From assembly GCA_016929135.1 (NCBI GenBank), contig JAFGJK010000138.1, positions 1 to 37,616 on the forward strand: DNA of 37,616 nt, written 5' to 3'. The stretch is from Spirochaetota bacterium. GTDB taxonomy: Bacteria; Spirochaetota; UBA4802; UBA5550. The position numbers and the translations under genes were made by a program. The notes under the pieces are model-generated. The model was not told the origin of the DNA and ran no database searches. It saw only the letters and a list, made by a program, of their open reading frames with translations. The first letter of the stretch is position 1; the number at the start of each line of letters is the position of its first letter. Below are positions 9,743-17,702 of this stretch, piece after piece.

Positions 9743-10306
9743 TCAATCCAGGGGAAAATTGTCCCTGAAGAACCGGACCTTCTTGTCCTTCGTCTCCTCC
9801 TTGCTGTTGAGCGTCCCCTTCTCCAGCGCGATATCCAGGAGCTTCACGCTCTCGTCGCCGGAATCATCCTCCCCCTTCTCCTCCTTTTCGGGCTTTTCCT
9901 CCCCCTTCTCCCTCTGAATGAGGCTGATGCGTGAATCGATATCGTCCTGGGTGAGCATCCGTATCTCCTCTTCCTCCAGGCCCTTCCGCGCCGACATCTT
10001 CCCCTTTTTCTGCTTCGACTTCGAAGGCTTCTTCCCCTTTTGTGACGGAGACGAGGGCGTGAGGATCGGCGACTTCACCGGCTCATCCCCTTCAATCGCT
10101 CTCTGCATGGTTTCCGGAGGATTCTCGATCGTCAGCTCCAGCAGCTTGATGCGCTCGCCCAGCATAATATTTATCTGCTTCTCAATGGACATGAAGATCG
10201 GCGTAGTGAAGGACTTGTTCGTGGTTACGGATTTCTCGAGTTTCCGGAGCTCCTTGATGTCCTGGTCAATCTCCTCGATCTTCTTCAGTACATGGATAAC
10301 CTTCAT
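9743..10306 (-). CDS. charged coiled-coil protein of unknown function
   Basis: 187 residues, no family recognised. Residues 1-65 are heptad-like and probably helical (VLKKIEEIDQDIKELRKLEKSV and on to ERIKLLELTIENP). Residues 75-105 form a Ser/Pro/Lys-rich basic stretch. The rest is acidic and low in complexity (repeated EKGEEKPEKEEKG) before a basic end KKVRFFRDNF. There is no signal peptide or membrane segment, so it is probably cytosolic and partly disordered. It has a good promoter, an AGAGG ribosome site and its own terminator, so it is a real monocistronic gene. Its stop is three bases from that of the convergent adenylate cyclase gene. Confidence 0.82.
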   Translation of the reverse strand: MKVIHVLKKIEEIDQDIKELRKLEKSVTTNKSFTTPIFMSIEKQINIMLGERIKLLELTIENPPETMQRAIEGDEPVKSPILTPSSPSQKGKKPSKSKQKKGKMSARKGLEEEEIRMLTQDDIDSRISLIQREKGEEKPEKEEKGEDDSGDESVKLLDIALEKGTLNSKEETKDKKVRFFRDNFPLD

Positions 10307-10336
10307 GGGAAACCTCTACGGGTATAATATGTCCCC

Positions 10337-10364
10337 AGTATAGATGGTTTTGCTCTCCAGTCAA
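10337..10364 (-). promoter_or_regulatory. sigma70-like promoter of the coiled-coil gene
   Basis: Minus-strand TTGACT (10364-10359) and TATACT (10342-10337) are spaced by 16 bases, ending 30 bases before the ATG at 10306. This is one of the best promoter matches in the window. Confidence 0.65.
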
Positions 10365-10543
10365 TAACAATTTCCCGGCCACAGGAGAGAGCCGCGTTGA
10401 TCGACCTTGCACGGCGCCGTTCCACCATTATTCTCTCTAGTCCTAAATACCCAGCGAGATCTTCAGACTGCCATGAATAGTGCTTGCAGAAATATCCTTT
10501 CGGCAGCATTGAGTATAGTCACACCGCAGAAAGGAGCAGAGCC

Positions 10544-11143
10544 ATGAGCGAATACGACTACGATTCATACTGCGGCATTTACTGTGGCGCCTGCGACATC
10601 ATGCATGTCGGCCGGACCGGCAGGAAAAGCAGGTTCGCCTCTTTTCTTTCCGAATCAAATATCAGGGCCTTCCAGCGGGCACTGGGCAACCAGTACGATC
10701 CCGGGAAACCTGTTGAGCTGAAGTGCCACGGCTGCAAGACCGACGAACTTTTCTTCAACTGCCGTGCATGCGGAATACGCCCCTGCGCCAGGGCGAAGGG
10801 TGTGGCGAACTGTATCGAATGCCCGGACTACCCCTGCGGCCTCATCACGCAGATGAACAGCGGTGCATCGCTGCTGCCGCACATCAGGGCCAACGGCGAC
10901 AACCTGGAAACCATACAAAGAGAGGGAGTCCACCGGTGGCTCCTGAAGCAGGAGGCACAATGGCGATGTCCGGAATGCGGGAACGGCATCGCCTGGTATA
11001 CGGAAAGATGCGGAACCTGCGGCGCAGACTGCAGGTCGAAGACCCACCGGTTCACGCTCCTAAGCTCGCTGATTTTAAGCATCGTATTTCGCCTCTCCGC
11101 CCTGGGTAGGAGGGGGCGCGCCGCCAATGACGACCGCAACTAA
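10544..11143 (+). CDS. DUF3795 Cys-rich protein with C-terminal zinc ribbon
   Basis: 199 residues. The N-terminus SYCGIYCGACDI (Cys10, Cys14, Cys17) and the later CRACGIRPCARAKGVANC...CPDYPC cluster match DUF3795, small cysteine-rich bacterial and archaeal proteins of unknown role. Residues near 145-165 add a second knuckle pair, CPECG...CGTCGADC, as in a zinc ribbon. The cysteine spacing suggests bound Zn or an Fe-S cluster, which sequence alone cannot separate. The ATG at 10544 has AAGGAGC seven bases upstream; an in-frame ATG at 10484 lacks a site. The last 25 residues are hydrophobic then basic. It is monocistronic, with the next gene served by its own promoter. Confidence 0.82.
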   Translation: MSEYDYDSYCGIYCGACDIMHVGRTGRKSRFASFLSESNIRAFQRALGNQYDPGKPVELKCHGCKTDELFFNCRACGIRPCARAKGVANCIECPDYPCGLITQMNSGASLLPHIRANGDNLETIQREGVHRWLLKQEAQWRCPECGNGIAWYTERCGTCGADCRSKTHRFTLLSSLILSIVFRLSALGRRGRAANDDRN

Positions 11144-11149
11144 AAAACC

Positions 11150-11178
11150 TTGACCGGACCGGAGGAGCGGTGTAGACT
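11150..11178 (+). promoter_or_regulatory. sigma70-like promoter of the alpha/beta hydrolase gene
   Basis: TTGACC (11150-11155), 17-base spacer, TAGACT (11173-11178). The predicted start is near 11185, 36 bases before the ATG at 11221. Confidence 0.52.
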
Positions 11179-11220
11179 GAGGCATCCGAAAGCAACAAGA
11201 GATAAGGGGGGGAACAGCCC

Positions 11221-12165
11221 ATGGCATTGACATCATTCCTGAAAAAATCCTACATCATCGCCCTGCTGATACTGTTCGCGGTGATCGTCCTGTGCGCCAT
11301 CGTCTATGTCGCCGCGGACCGAGAGACGCTGACCCTGGACGAAAGAAGCCGCGCCGACCTGGGTGGGACCTATATCCCCCTCGCCGACGGCACAACCCAC
11401 TACCGGATCGAAGGGCGCGCCGGCGGCAGGCCGGTGGTGCTCGTTCACGGGGCGACGATACCCTCTTTCTGCTGGGACATCCTGGCTCCGGATCTGGCGC
11501 GGTCCGGTATGTACGTCCTCCGCTACGACATGTTCGGCCGCGGCTTCTCCGACCGGCCCCGCGTCACCTATGACAGGGATCTCTACGTGCGACAGTTGAA
11601 AGACCTCCTGGACGGCCTGAAATGGAACGGCCCGGTGGATATCGTGGGATACTCCATGGGGGCGCCCATCACGGTCACCTTCGCCGCGAGGTATCCCGAA
11701 CGAGTCAGGAGGGTAGTGCTGATCTCCCCCGTGATCAAGGATTTCAAGAAGCCGGCAATCTTCGCCATCCCGGTTTTCGGCGAATTCATCGCCAGGATCA
11801 TCGGCAACAGGACGGTGGAGAAGCGTGCCATGACGATGCTCAACACCGGCACATTCGCGGGGAAGACAGAGCTGCTCCGGAAGCAATTCCGCTACCGCGG
11901 GTTTCAGCAGTCCATACTCTCCATGCTCAGAAACGACGCTCTGGGGGACTACACCAAGGAATACGCACGTCTGGGATCCCTCGGTACGCCGGTGATGATC
12001 CTCTGGGGGACCGAGGATCGGGAGATCACCCCGTCTATGGTCAACACCGCGCGGCGGCTGCTGCCGAAGTCAGAGTACCACGCGGTGTACGGGGTGGGAC
12101 ACGGCATCGTCTACCAGCGTCCTGAAGACGTGTTCACATTCATACACGACTTCCTGAAGCGGTAG
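11221..12165 (+). CDS. membrane-anchored alpha/beta hydrolase
   Basis: 314 residues. A single N-terminal membrane segment (about residues 10-32) probably anchors the enzyme with its catalytic domain outside the cytoplasmic membrane. The alpha/beta-hydrolase fold follows: oxyanion strand VVLVHGAT (72-79), nucleophile elbow GYSMG with Ser145, acid Asp266 in WGTEDRE and His294 in GVGHG, a complete triad. It resembles the esterase, epoxide hydrolase and C-C hydrolase group, but the substrate cannot be inferred. The start is preceded by a G-rich site (GGGGGGA). It has its own promoter, and no terminator was recognised before the next gene, which may have a separate weaker promoter. Confidence 0.9.
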   Translation: MALTSFLKKSYIIALLILFAVIVLCAIVYVAADRETLTLDERSRADLGGTYIPLADGTTHYRIEGRAGGRPVVLVHGATIPSFCWDILAPDLARSGMYVLRYDMFGRGFSDRPRVTYDRDLYVRQLKDLLDGLKWNGPVDIVGYSMGAPITVTFAARYPERVRRVVLISPVIKDFKKPAIFAIPVFGEFIARIIGNRTVEKRAMTMLNTGTFAGKTELLRKQFRYRGFQQSILSMLRNDALGDYTKEYARLGSLGTPVMILWGTEDREITPSMVNTARRLLPKSEYHAVYGVGHGIVYQRPEDVFTFIHDFLKR

Positions 12166-12219
12166 GGAACAATACGCCTCCGCGCTGTCGTTCAGCCGTT
12201 GCTCGGTTCAATTAAACAC

Positions 12220-12247
12220 TTGACCTGAAGCAGACTGCGGGTAGGCT
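12220..12247 (+). promoter_or_regulatory. weak sigma70-like promoter candidate
   Basis: TTGACC (12220-12225), 16 bases, TAGGCT (12242-12247), ending 87 bases before the ATG at 12335. The -10 matches only three of six positions, so this is tentative. Confidence 0.3.
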
Positions 12248-12334
12248 CGCACGCATGAGACACGACAGTGGCACGCACATCCCTGCGGCGAAGGACGAGT
12301 TCCCCGGGGCACAGTATCGAATTCGGATACACCG

Positions 12335-13234
12335 ATGAATAAATCAACGCTGCAGTGCTCCCAGTGCTCGGGCGTTTCCTTCACGCAGATTTCCGACACC
12401 CATTACCGCTGTGAATACTGCGGAAGCATTACCATTGTGGAGGGATCAAAACCAGGCTCCGCCGCCAGTCCGGCGATGAGGGTGCAGAAAAAACGTTCCT
12501 GGCTGATCCCCCTGCTGGCGGCCTCCTTGTTCATCATCCTGGGGACGACGACGGCGATTCTCCTTCTCGAGCCGGGATCGGGACCCGCCGTGAGCAAAAG
12601 AATCTGCCGAATGGTGGGCGCGGTTAATCACCCCGCAGGAGAATCGCCGCGGGGAAAATTCTACCGCATCTCACGAAGACAGGACGTCCTGGGGAATATC
12701 TATTTCTTCGGATGGTACAGGAATACCGGCACCGTGCCGATAATCCGTCCTCGCATAACTCTATTCTGCTGCTCAAATACGGGAAGAAAGGTCGCCGCGG
12801 GGAGGGGCTACTCGGCGAGGGAGAACCTGCTCCCCGGCGAGGAGACGCCGATACGCGTACTGGTGCACCATCCCGCCCAGTGCGATTCCATCAAGGTAAT
12901 CGACGAGCCGAGGGCACCATATCGCACAAGCGATCTCAGGCGTCCCAGTATGACATTCCGCAATGTCAGGCTGATAAAATCGCGCTATTCGGGATATGAA
13001 ATCACCGGAGAGCTGGCGAACAATGACGGCGGTTCGGTGAAGTCCCTCAGGGTGGCCGGGATCCTCACCAACGCAAACGGAAGAATCATCGGCTATGACT
13101 CCTCATTCGTGTCCTCAACCCCTCTGGCTCCAGGCGACTATTCCCCCTTCCTTCTGAGGTTCCTCGGGGTGAAGAAAGTTCCCGCCTCCTACAGCCTAGA
13201 GTACTCCTGTCATTTCACAAAACGGATGCAATAG
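12335..13234 (+). CDS. zinc-ribbon, single-pass membrane protein with extracytoplasmic FxLYD-like domains
   Basis: 299 residues. A cytosolic zinc ribbon comes first: Cys8-x2-Cys11 and Cys26-x2-Cys29 (CSQC...CEYC). A basic linker (KKRS) and one membrane segment (about 55-79) follow. The remaining 215 residues should lie outside the inner membrane. They show two similar beta-rich units (about 105-190 and 205-295), each with an N-T/N-D turn, a PxxPRITLF- or LRVAGILTN-like strand and a LxPGE/LAPGD motif. That pattern is typical of FxLYD or DUF3426-like immunoglobulin-type modules. The role is unknown. The ribosome site is weak. It is on the strand opposite its downstream neighbour. Confidence 0.75.
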   Translation: MNKSTLQCSQCSGVSFTQISDTHYRCEYCGSITIVEGSKPGSAASPAMRVQKKRSWLIPLLAASLFIILGTTTAILLLEPGSGPAVSKRICRMVGAVNHPAGESPRGKFYRISRRQDVLGNIYFFGWYRNTGTVPIIRPRITLFCCSNTGRKVAAGRGYSARENLLPGEETPIRVLVHHPAQCDSIKVIDEPRAPYRTSDLRRPSMTFRNVRLIKSRYSGYEITGELANNDGGSVKSLRVAGILTNANGRIIGYDSSFVSSTPLAPGDYSPFLLRFLGVKKVPASYSLEYSCHFTKRMQ

Positions 13235-13532
13235 AGTGAAAGGGAATACCCTCATTAAGAAGGGTCAGGGAGCTTCTGTGTCGCCGCAGAGTCCTCCCAT
13301 CGACTCCTGTGGACGGCGCCATGCGGCTCACCTCGCGAATCAGCGTGATCACCGACATGGCAATGGAGGCCGGGGGCAACAGGGGCCGCGCCCGGGTGGC
13401 CGATATCTTCATCTCCTGTTCCCGTAGAATCTACGGGGAACACAATTCATTTTCAGGCGAGTCCGTCGATGATCCACCGGCACCGATACTCCTGGGATTC
13501 CGCCCGACGCTGACGAACCAGGGGGCCCGGCG

Positions 13533-14930
13533 CTATTTCATCTTCGCGCCGGCCCTCTCCCAGAGCGTCTCGGCCCTGTGCACCCAGCCCTCGAAATCAC
13601 CGGCCTTTTCCGGGAAGGCCTCGTAGTGGGCCTTTATCTTCCCCGAGGCCCCCAGGGCCTTCGCCAGTCCCCGGAGGTTCGCGGCAGAGTAATTGCCGGT
13701 GACAAGGCCCTTCAGCAGCACGAATACCACCTTCAGCAGCCGCCCGATGCTCAGCTTCACCTCGAAGTGCTCATTCATGTCCGCCAGGTCTTTTACCGAG
13801 AAGATCACGTCCTCCTTGAAAAGATACTGCACCTCCCGCTCGGTGCTGTTGGCAGCACCGGGGAGGGTGGCCAGGAGCGCCGCGAACTTCGCCCCCTGGC
13901 CGCGGAAGTACCGCACATTGATGTTCCAGAGGCGTTCTTTCAGCACTGCGCCCTCCTGTGCCAGGGCCCGCACCGTCTCCTCGGCAGAGATCCCGCAGAG
14001 TCTCCAGGCGGCGGTCACCCCCTCGCCCGAGAAGGGCTTGGTGATACAGGCGCTGTCCCCCAGGCAGATAAAGCCGTCACCCACCACCGAATAGGGGGGA
14101 CGACGATAGGGGGTGCTCCCCCGCTCGATCCGGTCCACCCGGTAGGGCGGGAGCGGGATCTTCGAAAGAAACACCTTCAGGACTTCCTCTGCATGCTCGT
14201 AGGAACCGGTGGCGCCGATACCCAGAATCGCCCCTCTGGGATCGCTGGAGGGAGCGATCCAGGTCTTGAAATAGGTCCACCCCACGCCCCTGTTCTCGGC
14301 CGGGTAGAAGGCCCCCCTCCAGGGCCCCAAGGCCCCCGCGCCCTTCGGATCCTTCCATCGGAGATAGCGTAGCACCACGTAGAAACGGTCGTCGGGAGCG
14401 AGAGAAAAGGTCTCAACGCCGAACCCTTGAGGGAGAGATGTCCGCAACGCCGCGGCCGTTCCCGTGGCGTCCACCACGACCCTGGCGCGGTATTCGGTTT
14501 TATTCCCCCCCTTCCCGGCGACGACCCCCTCGAGCCTGCCGCCCTTCAGGATCGGTGATGCCACCGGAGTGTTGAAGCGAAAGGACACCCCCGCCTTTTC
14601 CGCAAGGCCGTAAAGTCTCTGGAGAAAGGGGGTCAGGCGCATGACATGGAACGGATAGGACACCACCTTCGGGTACGAGCCGTCCGGAGACAGACTCACG
14701 TTGTCCTTGAGGACGCAGATGAACTCCTTGGCCCCCCTGACCGGCGCCGGGACGCCGAATTCATCGAACTTGACGCTGTCGATATGGAACACGTCGAGCC
14801 GTTTCCCCACCTTCGAGCGGTCGTCCCGCTCGAGGACGGTGACAGAGACTCCCCGCTGCGCCAGGAGCCACGCGTAGTAGGTGCCGGCGGTGCCGGCGCC
14901 TACCACCAGAACATCACAGGTTTTTTTCAT
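13533..14930 (-). CDS. geranylgeranyl-reductase-family FAD-dependent oxidoreductase
   Basis: 465 residues. The N-terminal Rossmann FAD site is VVGAGTAGTYYAW (about residues 9-21), with the acidic residue ending strand 2 in VLERDD. The FAD-ribityl motif is GDSACITKPFSGEGVTAAW (about 306-324), typical of the geranylgeranyl reductase / menaquinone reductase group. Such enzymes hydrogenate isoprenoid chains of lipids or quinones, or act as halogenase-like flavoproteins. Which one applies here is not clear. The ATG at 14930 is preceded by GGCGGG; the upstream in-frame extension to 15116 has no family similarity. It stands alone, convergent with the zinc-ribbon gene and divergent from the CPBP protease gene. 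Confidence 0.88.
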   Translation of the reverse strand: MKKTCDVLVVGAGTAGTYYAWLLAQRGVSVTVLERDDRSKVGKRLDVFHIDSVKFDEFGVPAPVRGAKEFICVLKDNVSLSPDGSYPKVVSYPFHVMRLTPFLQRLYGLAEKAGVSFRFNTPVASPILKGGRLEGVVAGKGGNKTEYRARVVVDATGTAAALRTSLPQGFGVETFSLAPDDRFYVVLRYLRWKDPKGAGALGPWRGAFYPAENRGVGWTYFKTWIAPSSDPRGAILGIGATGSYEHAEEVLKVFLSKIPLPPYRVDRIERGSTPYRRPPYSVVGDGFICLGDSACITKPFSGEGVTAAWRLCGISAEETVRALAQEGAVLKERLWNINVRYFRGQGAKFAALLATLPGAANSTEREVQYLFKEDVIFSVKDLADMNEHFEVKLSIGRLLKVVFVLLKGLVTGNYSAANLRGLAKALGASGKIKAHYEAFPEKAGDFEGWVHRAETLWERAGAKMK

Positions 14931-15129
14931 AGAGCCCGCCTGGAATACATGTTTTGAACAGGGCCGCCGTGAATCCGGATCCGACATGAGCCGAGGGACT
15001 GCAGCCGAGAAGCATAGCCTATACAACGCCACCGGGGGAATCAATAAAAAAATGACCGGTGAGAGGACGGAAACCGGCAGATCCGGGGAAAACACCAATG
15101 AAGTCCTGTATATCAATCACTAATATCTA

Positions 15130-15158
15130 TTGACGTATCATACATCGTATAACATATT
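15130..15158 (+). promoter_or_regulatory. sigma70-like promoter of the CPBP protease gene
   Basis: TTGACG (15130-15135), 17 bases, CATATT (15153-15158) in an AT-rich stretch. The predicted start is near 15165, about 43 bases before the TTG start codon. Confidence 0.48.
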
Positions 15159-15207
15159 AATTTTTACACTCCCTTCTTGAAGCCCTGATTATGGAGGTTG
15201 ACCTATA

Positions 15208-15966
15208 TTGGCAAACACGATTATACTGGTAATCCTTTTAGCCATCTCTGCCGCAGGCTTTTATTTTTCCGGCAATTATAAAGACAAAACAATCGGCATA
15301 TGGGATATACTGTTCATTCTCGCCTTCTGGAACGCCTTTGATACTGGCTGGTTTTTTATTCTCGACTGGACCCGGCAGTCCGAACCGGATATGCTCAGCC
15401 ATCCCTACATGATTTCAGCGATACCTTTTGCCCTGGTCCTTCTGGCTTATATACATAGAAGGGGAATCGACCTGGGTCCTTCCTGGCGGAAGGGACTACT
15501 GACCGTACCTAAATTTTATAACGGAATCAGGGATTTAAGGATTCTCTCCCTTTTTATCATCGCCGTGTTTATAATACTCCCCGTCGCCTATGCCATTGGA
15601 TTTGTATCATGGAGTCCCGATCTCCGCTTCGCGCGCATGCCGATCCGTTTTATTGAATACCTGTTTTTGGTCGGATTCGTGGAGGAACTCGTATTCAGGG
15701 GCGTGATACAGAATTTACTTGTCGATTCATTCGTGTTCAAAGGAGGCAGAGTTGTGGCGTTTATTCTCGCGAACCTTCTCTTCGCGTTAATGTGGACCCA
15801 TTCCGGAGTACCCCAGTGGTTCAACGCCGAATATGTCGCCCTCGCCTTCCTGACCGGTCTCTTCTACGGGGGGGTCTATCTGAAATCCGGGAATCTCTGG
15901 ACCGCGGCGTTCCTGCACGGTTTTGTGGACTTTTTCTGGGTCACCTTTTTAAGCGGCCAGGGCTAG
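15208..15966 (+). CDS. CPBP (Abi/CAAX-like) intramembrane metalloprotease
   Basis: 252 residues with about seven membrane segments. The CPBP signature is present: EE-x3-R (Glu159, Glu160, Arg164 in FVEELVFRG), a second metal-ligand region ending FALMWTH (His198), and His237 with Asp241 in HGFVDF. This is the Rce1-related fold of integral membrane endopeptidases. Bacterial members process peptides or prenylated and bacteriocin-type substrates, and the substrate here is unknown. The start codon is TTG, chosen because a strong GGAGGT lies nine bases upstream (15193-15198) and no ATG is in place. Base composition is more AT-rich than its left neighbours. Confidence 0.87.
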   Translation: MANTIILVILLAISAAGFYFSGNYKDKTIGIWDILFILAFWNAFDTGWFFILDWTRQSEPDMLSHPYMISAIPFALVLLAYIHRRGIDLGPSWRKGLLTVPKFYNGIRDLRILSLFIIAVFIILPVAYAIGFVSWSPDLRFARMPIRFIEYLFLVGFVEELVFRGVIQNLLVDSFVFKGGRVVAFILANLLFALMWTHSGVPQWFNAEYVALAFLTGLFYGGVYLKSGNLWTAAFLHGFVDFFWVTFLSGQG

Positions 15967-15995
15967 GGATGGAAGGCTGGCCTACAGGGTGATTG

Positions 15996-16016
15996 CATGA
16001 GACGGAATGGTTGTTA
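15996..16016 (+). repeat. 21-base intergenic repeat, copy 1
   Basis: The sequence CATGAGACGGAATG followed by (G/A)TTGTTA occurs here and again at 25364-25384 with 20 of 21 identical positions. Both copies are in intergenic DNA on the same strand. No gene, inverted repeat or known element explains it. Confidence 0.5.
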
Positions 16017-16157
16017 TCGACCGCGGTCCCGTAATGGTTCGACACAACACTGCCGGTAACGCCATCCTCTTGTATTTCTCCCGTAATCATAACAACCGCC
16101 CGGATTGAAGTCCCCCGTGCCGATGATCATTGCGGGTATCTATCTCTTTATGGCCAG

Positions 16158-16182
16158 GGAAAACACGCCGGTCCCCGGCGCG
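16158..16182 (-). terminator. intrinsic terminator of the MttB/transporter unit
   Basis: On the minus strand CGCGCCGG, loop GGA, CCGGCGTG (eight pairs with one G-U), then TTTT. It starts 23 bases after the MttB stop codon at 16205. Confidence 0.68.
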
Positions 16183-16204
16183 GAAACCTGTACCGTCTGC
16201 CGGC

Positions 16205-17668
16205 TCACCCCTCCCACTCGGCGGTGTAAAAATCATCGAGAGTTCTCCGGGAGACGATGTCGCAGTACCGGTCCAGCTCTGCGGCGATGGTTTCATCGAG
16301 CTCGCGCGGTCTGTGGGCCTCCAGAATCCGCTTCGCCTCCCGGCGCGCCGCCGCGCGCATCTCGGGACGGCCCTCCTTTTCCCAGGCGGCTCGCTTTCCG
16401 CGCCCGGCGAGCCGGGGAATCAGATGCTCGCTCCTGAAATGGCGGTGCGTGTGGCTCTCGGCGATGTAGCTCCCGTCCGGGCCCACGGTGCGTATCAGGT
16501 CCAGGGCCAGGGTTTCGGGAGTGACCGCGATCCCCCGGGCGATCCGCTCGGCCATGGCGATGATCTCATTGTCGATCACGGTGAGTTCATTTGCCCCGGC
16601 GCATGTCGATTCCAGGGTGCCGGCGCAGGTGATGAGGTTCGCCCCGGCCAGGGCGGCCTGGATGATCGACTGCTCCCGCTCGATACCGCACTGCAGGTCG
16701 ATCTCCTTCGCCTCGGTGGCCCCTGCGACGCACCGGCACGGGAGCCCGTAGAAATGTGCAAGCTGGGCGCTGGCGGCGCTCACCATGCCGGTTTCGACCG
16801 AGCCCAGGGCCACCTCTCCGTGTTTCATGTCCGCGATGGTAGAGACGCTCCCGTACATCACCGGGGTCCCGGGGTTGACGGCCTGGGCCATGATGATATG
16901 CGCCAGCACCTCGGCGTTGTGCTGCACCAGAAGGCCCGCAAGGGTGACCGGCGCGGTCATCCCCGCGATGGCCTCCGGGGACATGAGTGCCGGCTGGCCC
17001 CGCTCCGCCAGTATCCAGAGCCCCTCCAGCTGCGTCTGGGCCGATGAGAGGGGGCTGTGCACGCTTACGATGGTGAGGTACGGGTGCCTGTTCCGGACGG
17101 CCTGCTCCCCTTCCATGGCGATGGTCATCATGTCCATGATGTCGGTGGTGGCCATAACCCCGAAGGCACCCATGCCGAAGGATTTGCGGCACTCCCTCGC
17201 CCATGCCCGGAGCGCCTCCACGTGACAGGTGTGCATGGGGATATCGGTGGGCCATATGTCGGTCTGCCCGCCATGGATGTTTTCGAGCCCGTCGATCAGT
17301 ATCATGTGGTTTTTCAGATCGACGAAGGTGGCCGGCCGGTATCCGAGCGTTTCCATGTCGTACATGTTCGAGGGCGTTCCGAGGCCCGAGTACAGCCGCG
17401 ACGAAGTGTTCACCGGCCACTCCAGGGCCGGATCGGCGCCGCCCAGCACCCATTCCCTCGGCGCCTTCGCTAAATACTCACTGACAAACTCCGACGGGAA
17501 CCGGACGATTTTCGTTTCTTCATCCGCCGTGCAGCCGCAGTCCCTCAGGCGCTCGCGCATCTTTTTGAGCGCCACCTTGACGCCGGTCTCCGCCAGGACG
17601 TCCAGGCTCGCCTCGTGGATTTTCCGGATCTCCTCTTCAGTCAGAATCCCGAACGAACTCTCCGCCAT
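16205..17668 (-). CDS. MttB-family (trimethylamine methyltransferase-like) protein without pyrrolysine
   Basis: 487 residues, matching MttB (COG5598) length and opening (FGILTEEEIRKIHEASLDVLAETGVKV). Family members transfer a methyl group from quaternary or tertiary amines to a corrinoid protein. The archaeal founder uses pyrrolysine at an amber codon. Bacterial homologues without it, such as MtgB, use glycine betaine, and relatives act on carnitine or proline betaine. Here the frame is fully open with no in-frame TAG, so it belongs to the non-Pyl branch. No corrinoid protein (MttC-like) or methylcobamide:folate methyltransferase gene lies in the window. It follows the MFS gene by 34 bases, which suggests that the transporter imports its substrate. 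The substrate is not determined. Confidence 0.9.
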   Translation of the reverse strand: MAESSFGILTEEEIRKIHEASLDVLAETGVKVALKKMRERLRDCGCTADEETKIVRFPSEFVSEYLAKAPREWVLGGADPALEWPVNTSSRLYSGLGTPSNMYDMETLGYRPATFVDLKNHMILIDGLENIHGGQTDIWPTDIPMHTCHVEALRAWARECRKSFGMGAFGVMATTDIMDMMTIAMEGEQAVRNRHPYLTIVSVHSPLSSAQTQLEGLWILAERGQPALMSPEAIAGMTAPVTLAGLLVQHNAEVLAHIIMAQAVNPGTPVMYGSVSTIADMKHGEVALGSVETGMVSAASAQLAHFYGLPCRCVAGATEAKEIDLQCGIEREQSIIQAALAGANLITCAGTLESTCAGANELTVIDNEIIAMAERIARGIAVTPETLALDLIRTVGPDGSYIAESHTHRHFRSEHLIPRLAGRGKRAAWEKEGRPEMRAAARREAKRILEAHRPRELDETIAAELDRYCDIVSRRTLDDFYTAEWEG

Positions 17669-17702
17669 ATCGATCCCCCGCTGTGTCGTTTTCTCAGAAA
17701 TG

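Noticed and set aside
13309..13626. Plus-strand frame of 105 codons between the zinc-ribbon gene and the flavoprotein
   Set aside because: Codon thirds are GC-rich, but the frame overlaps the 3' end of the certain flavoprotein gene, lacks a ribosome site, and the minus strand is open there too.
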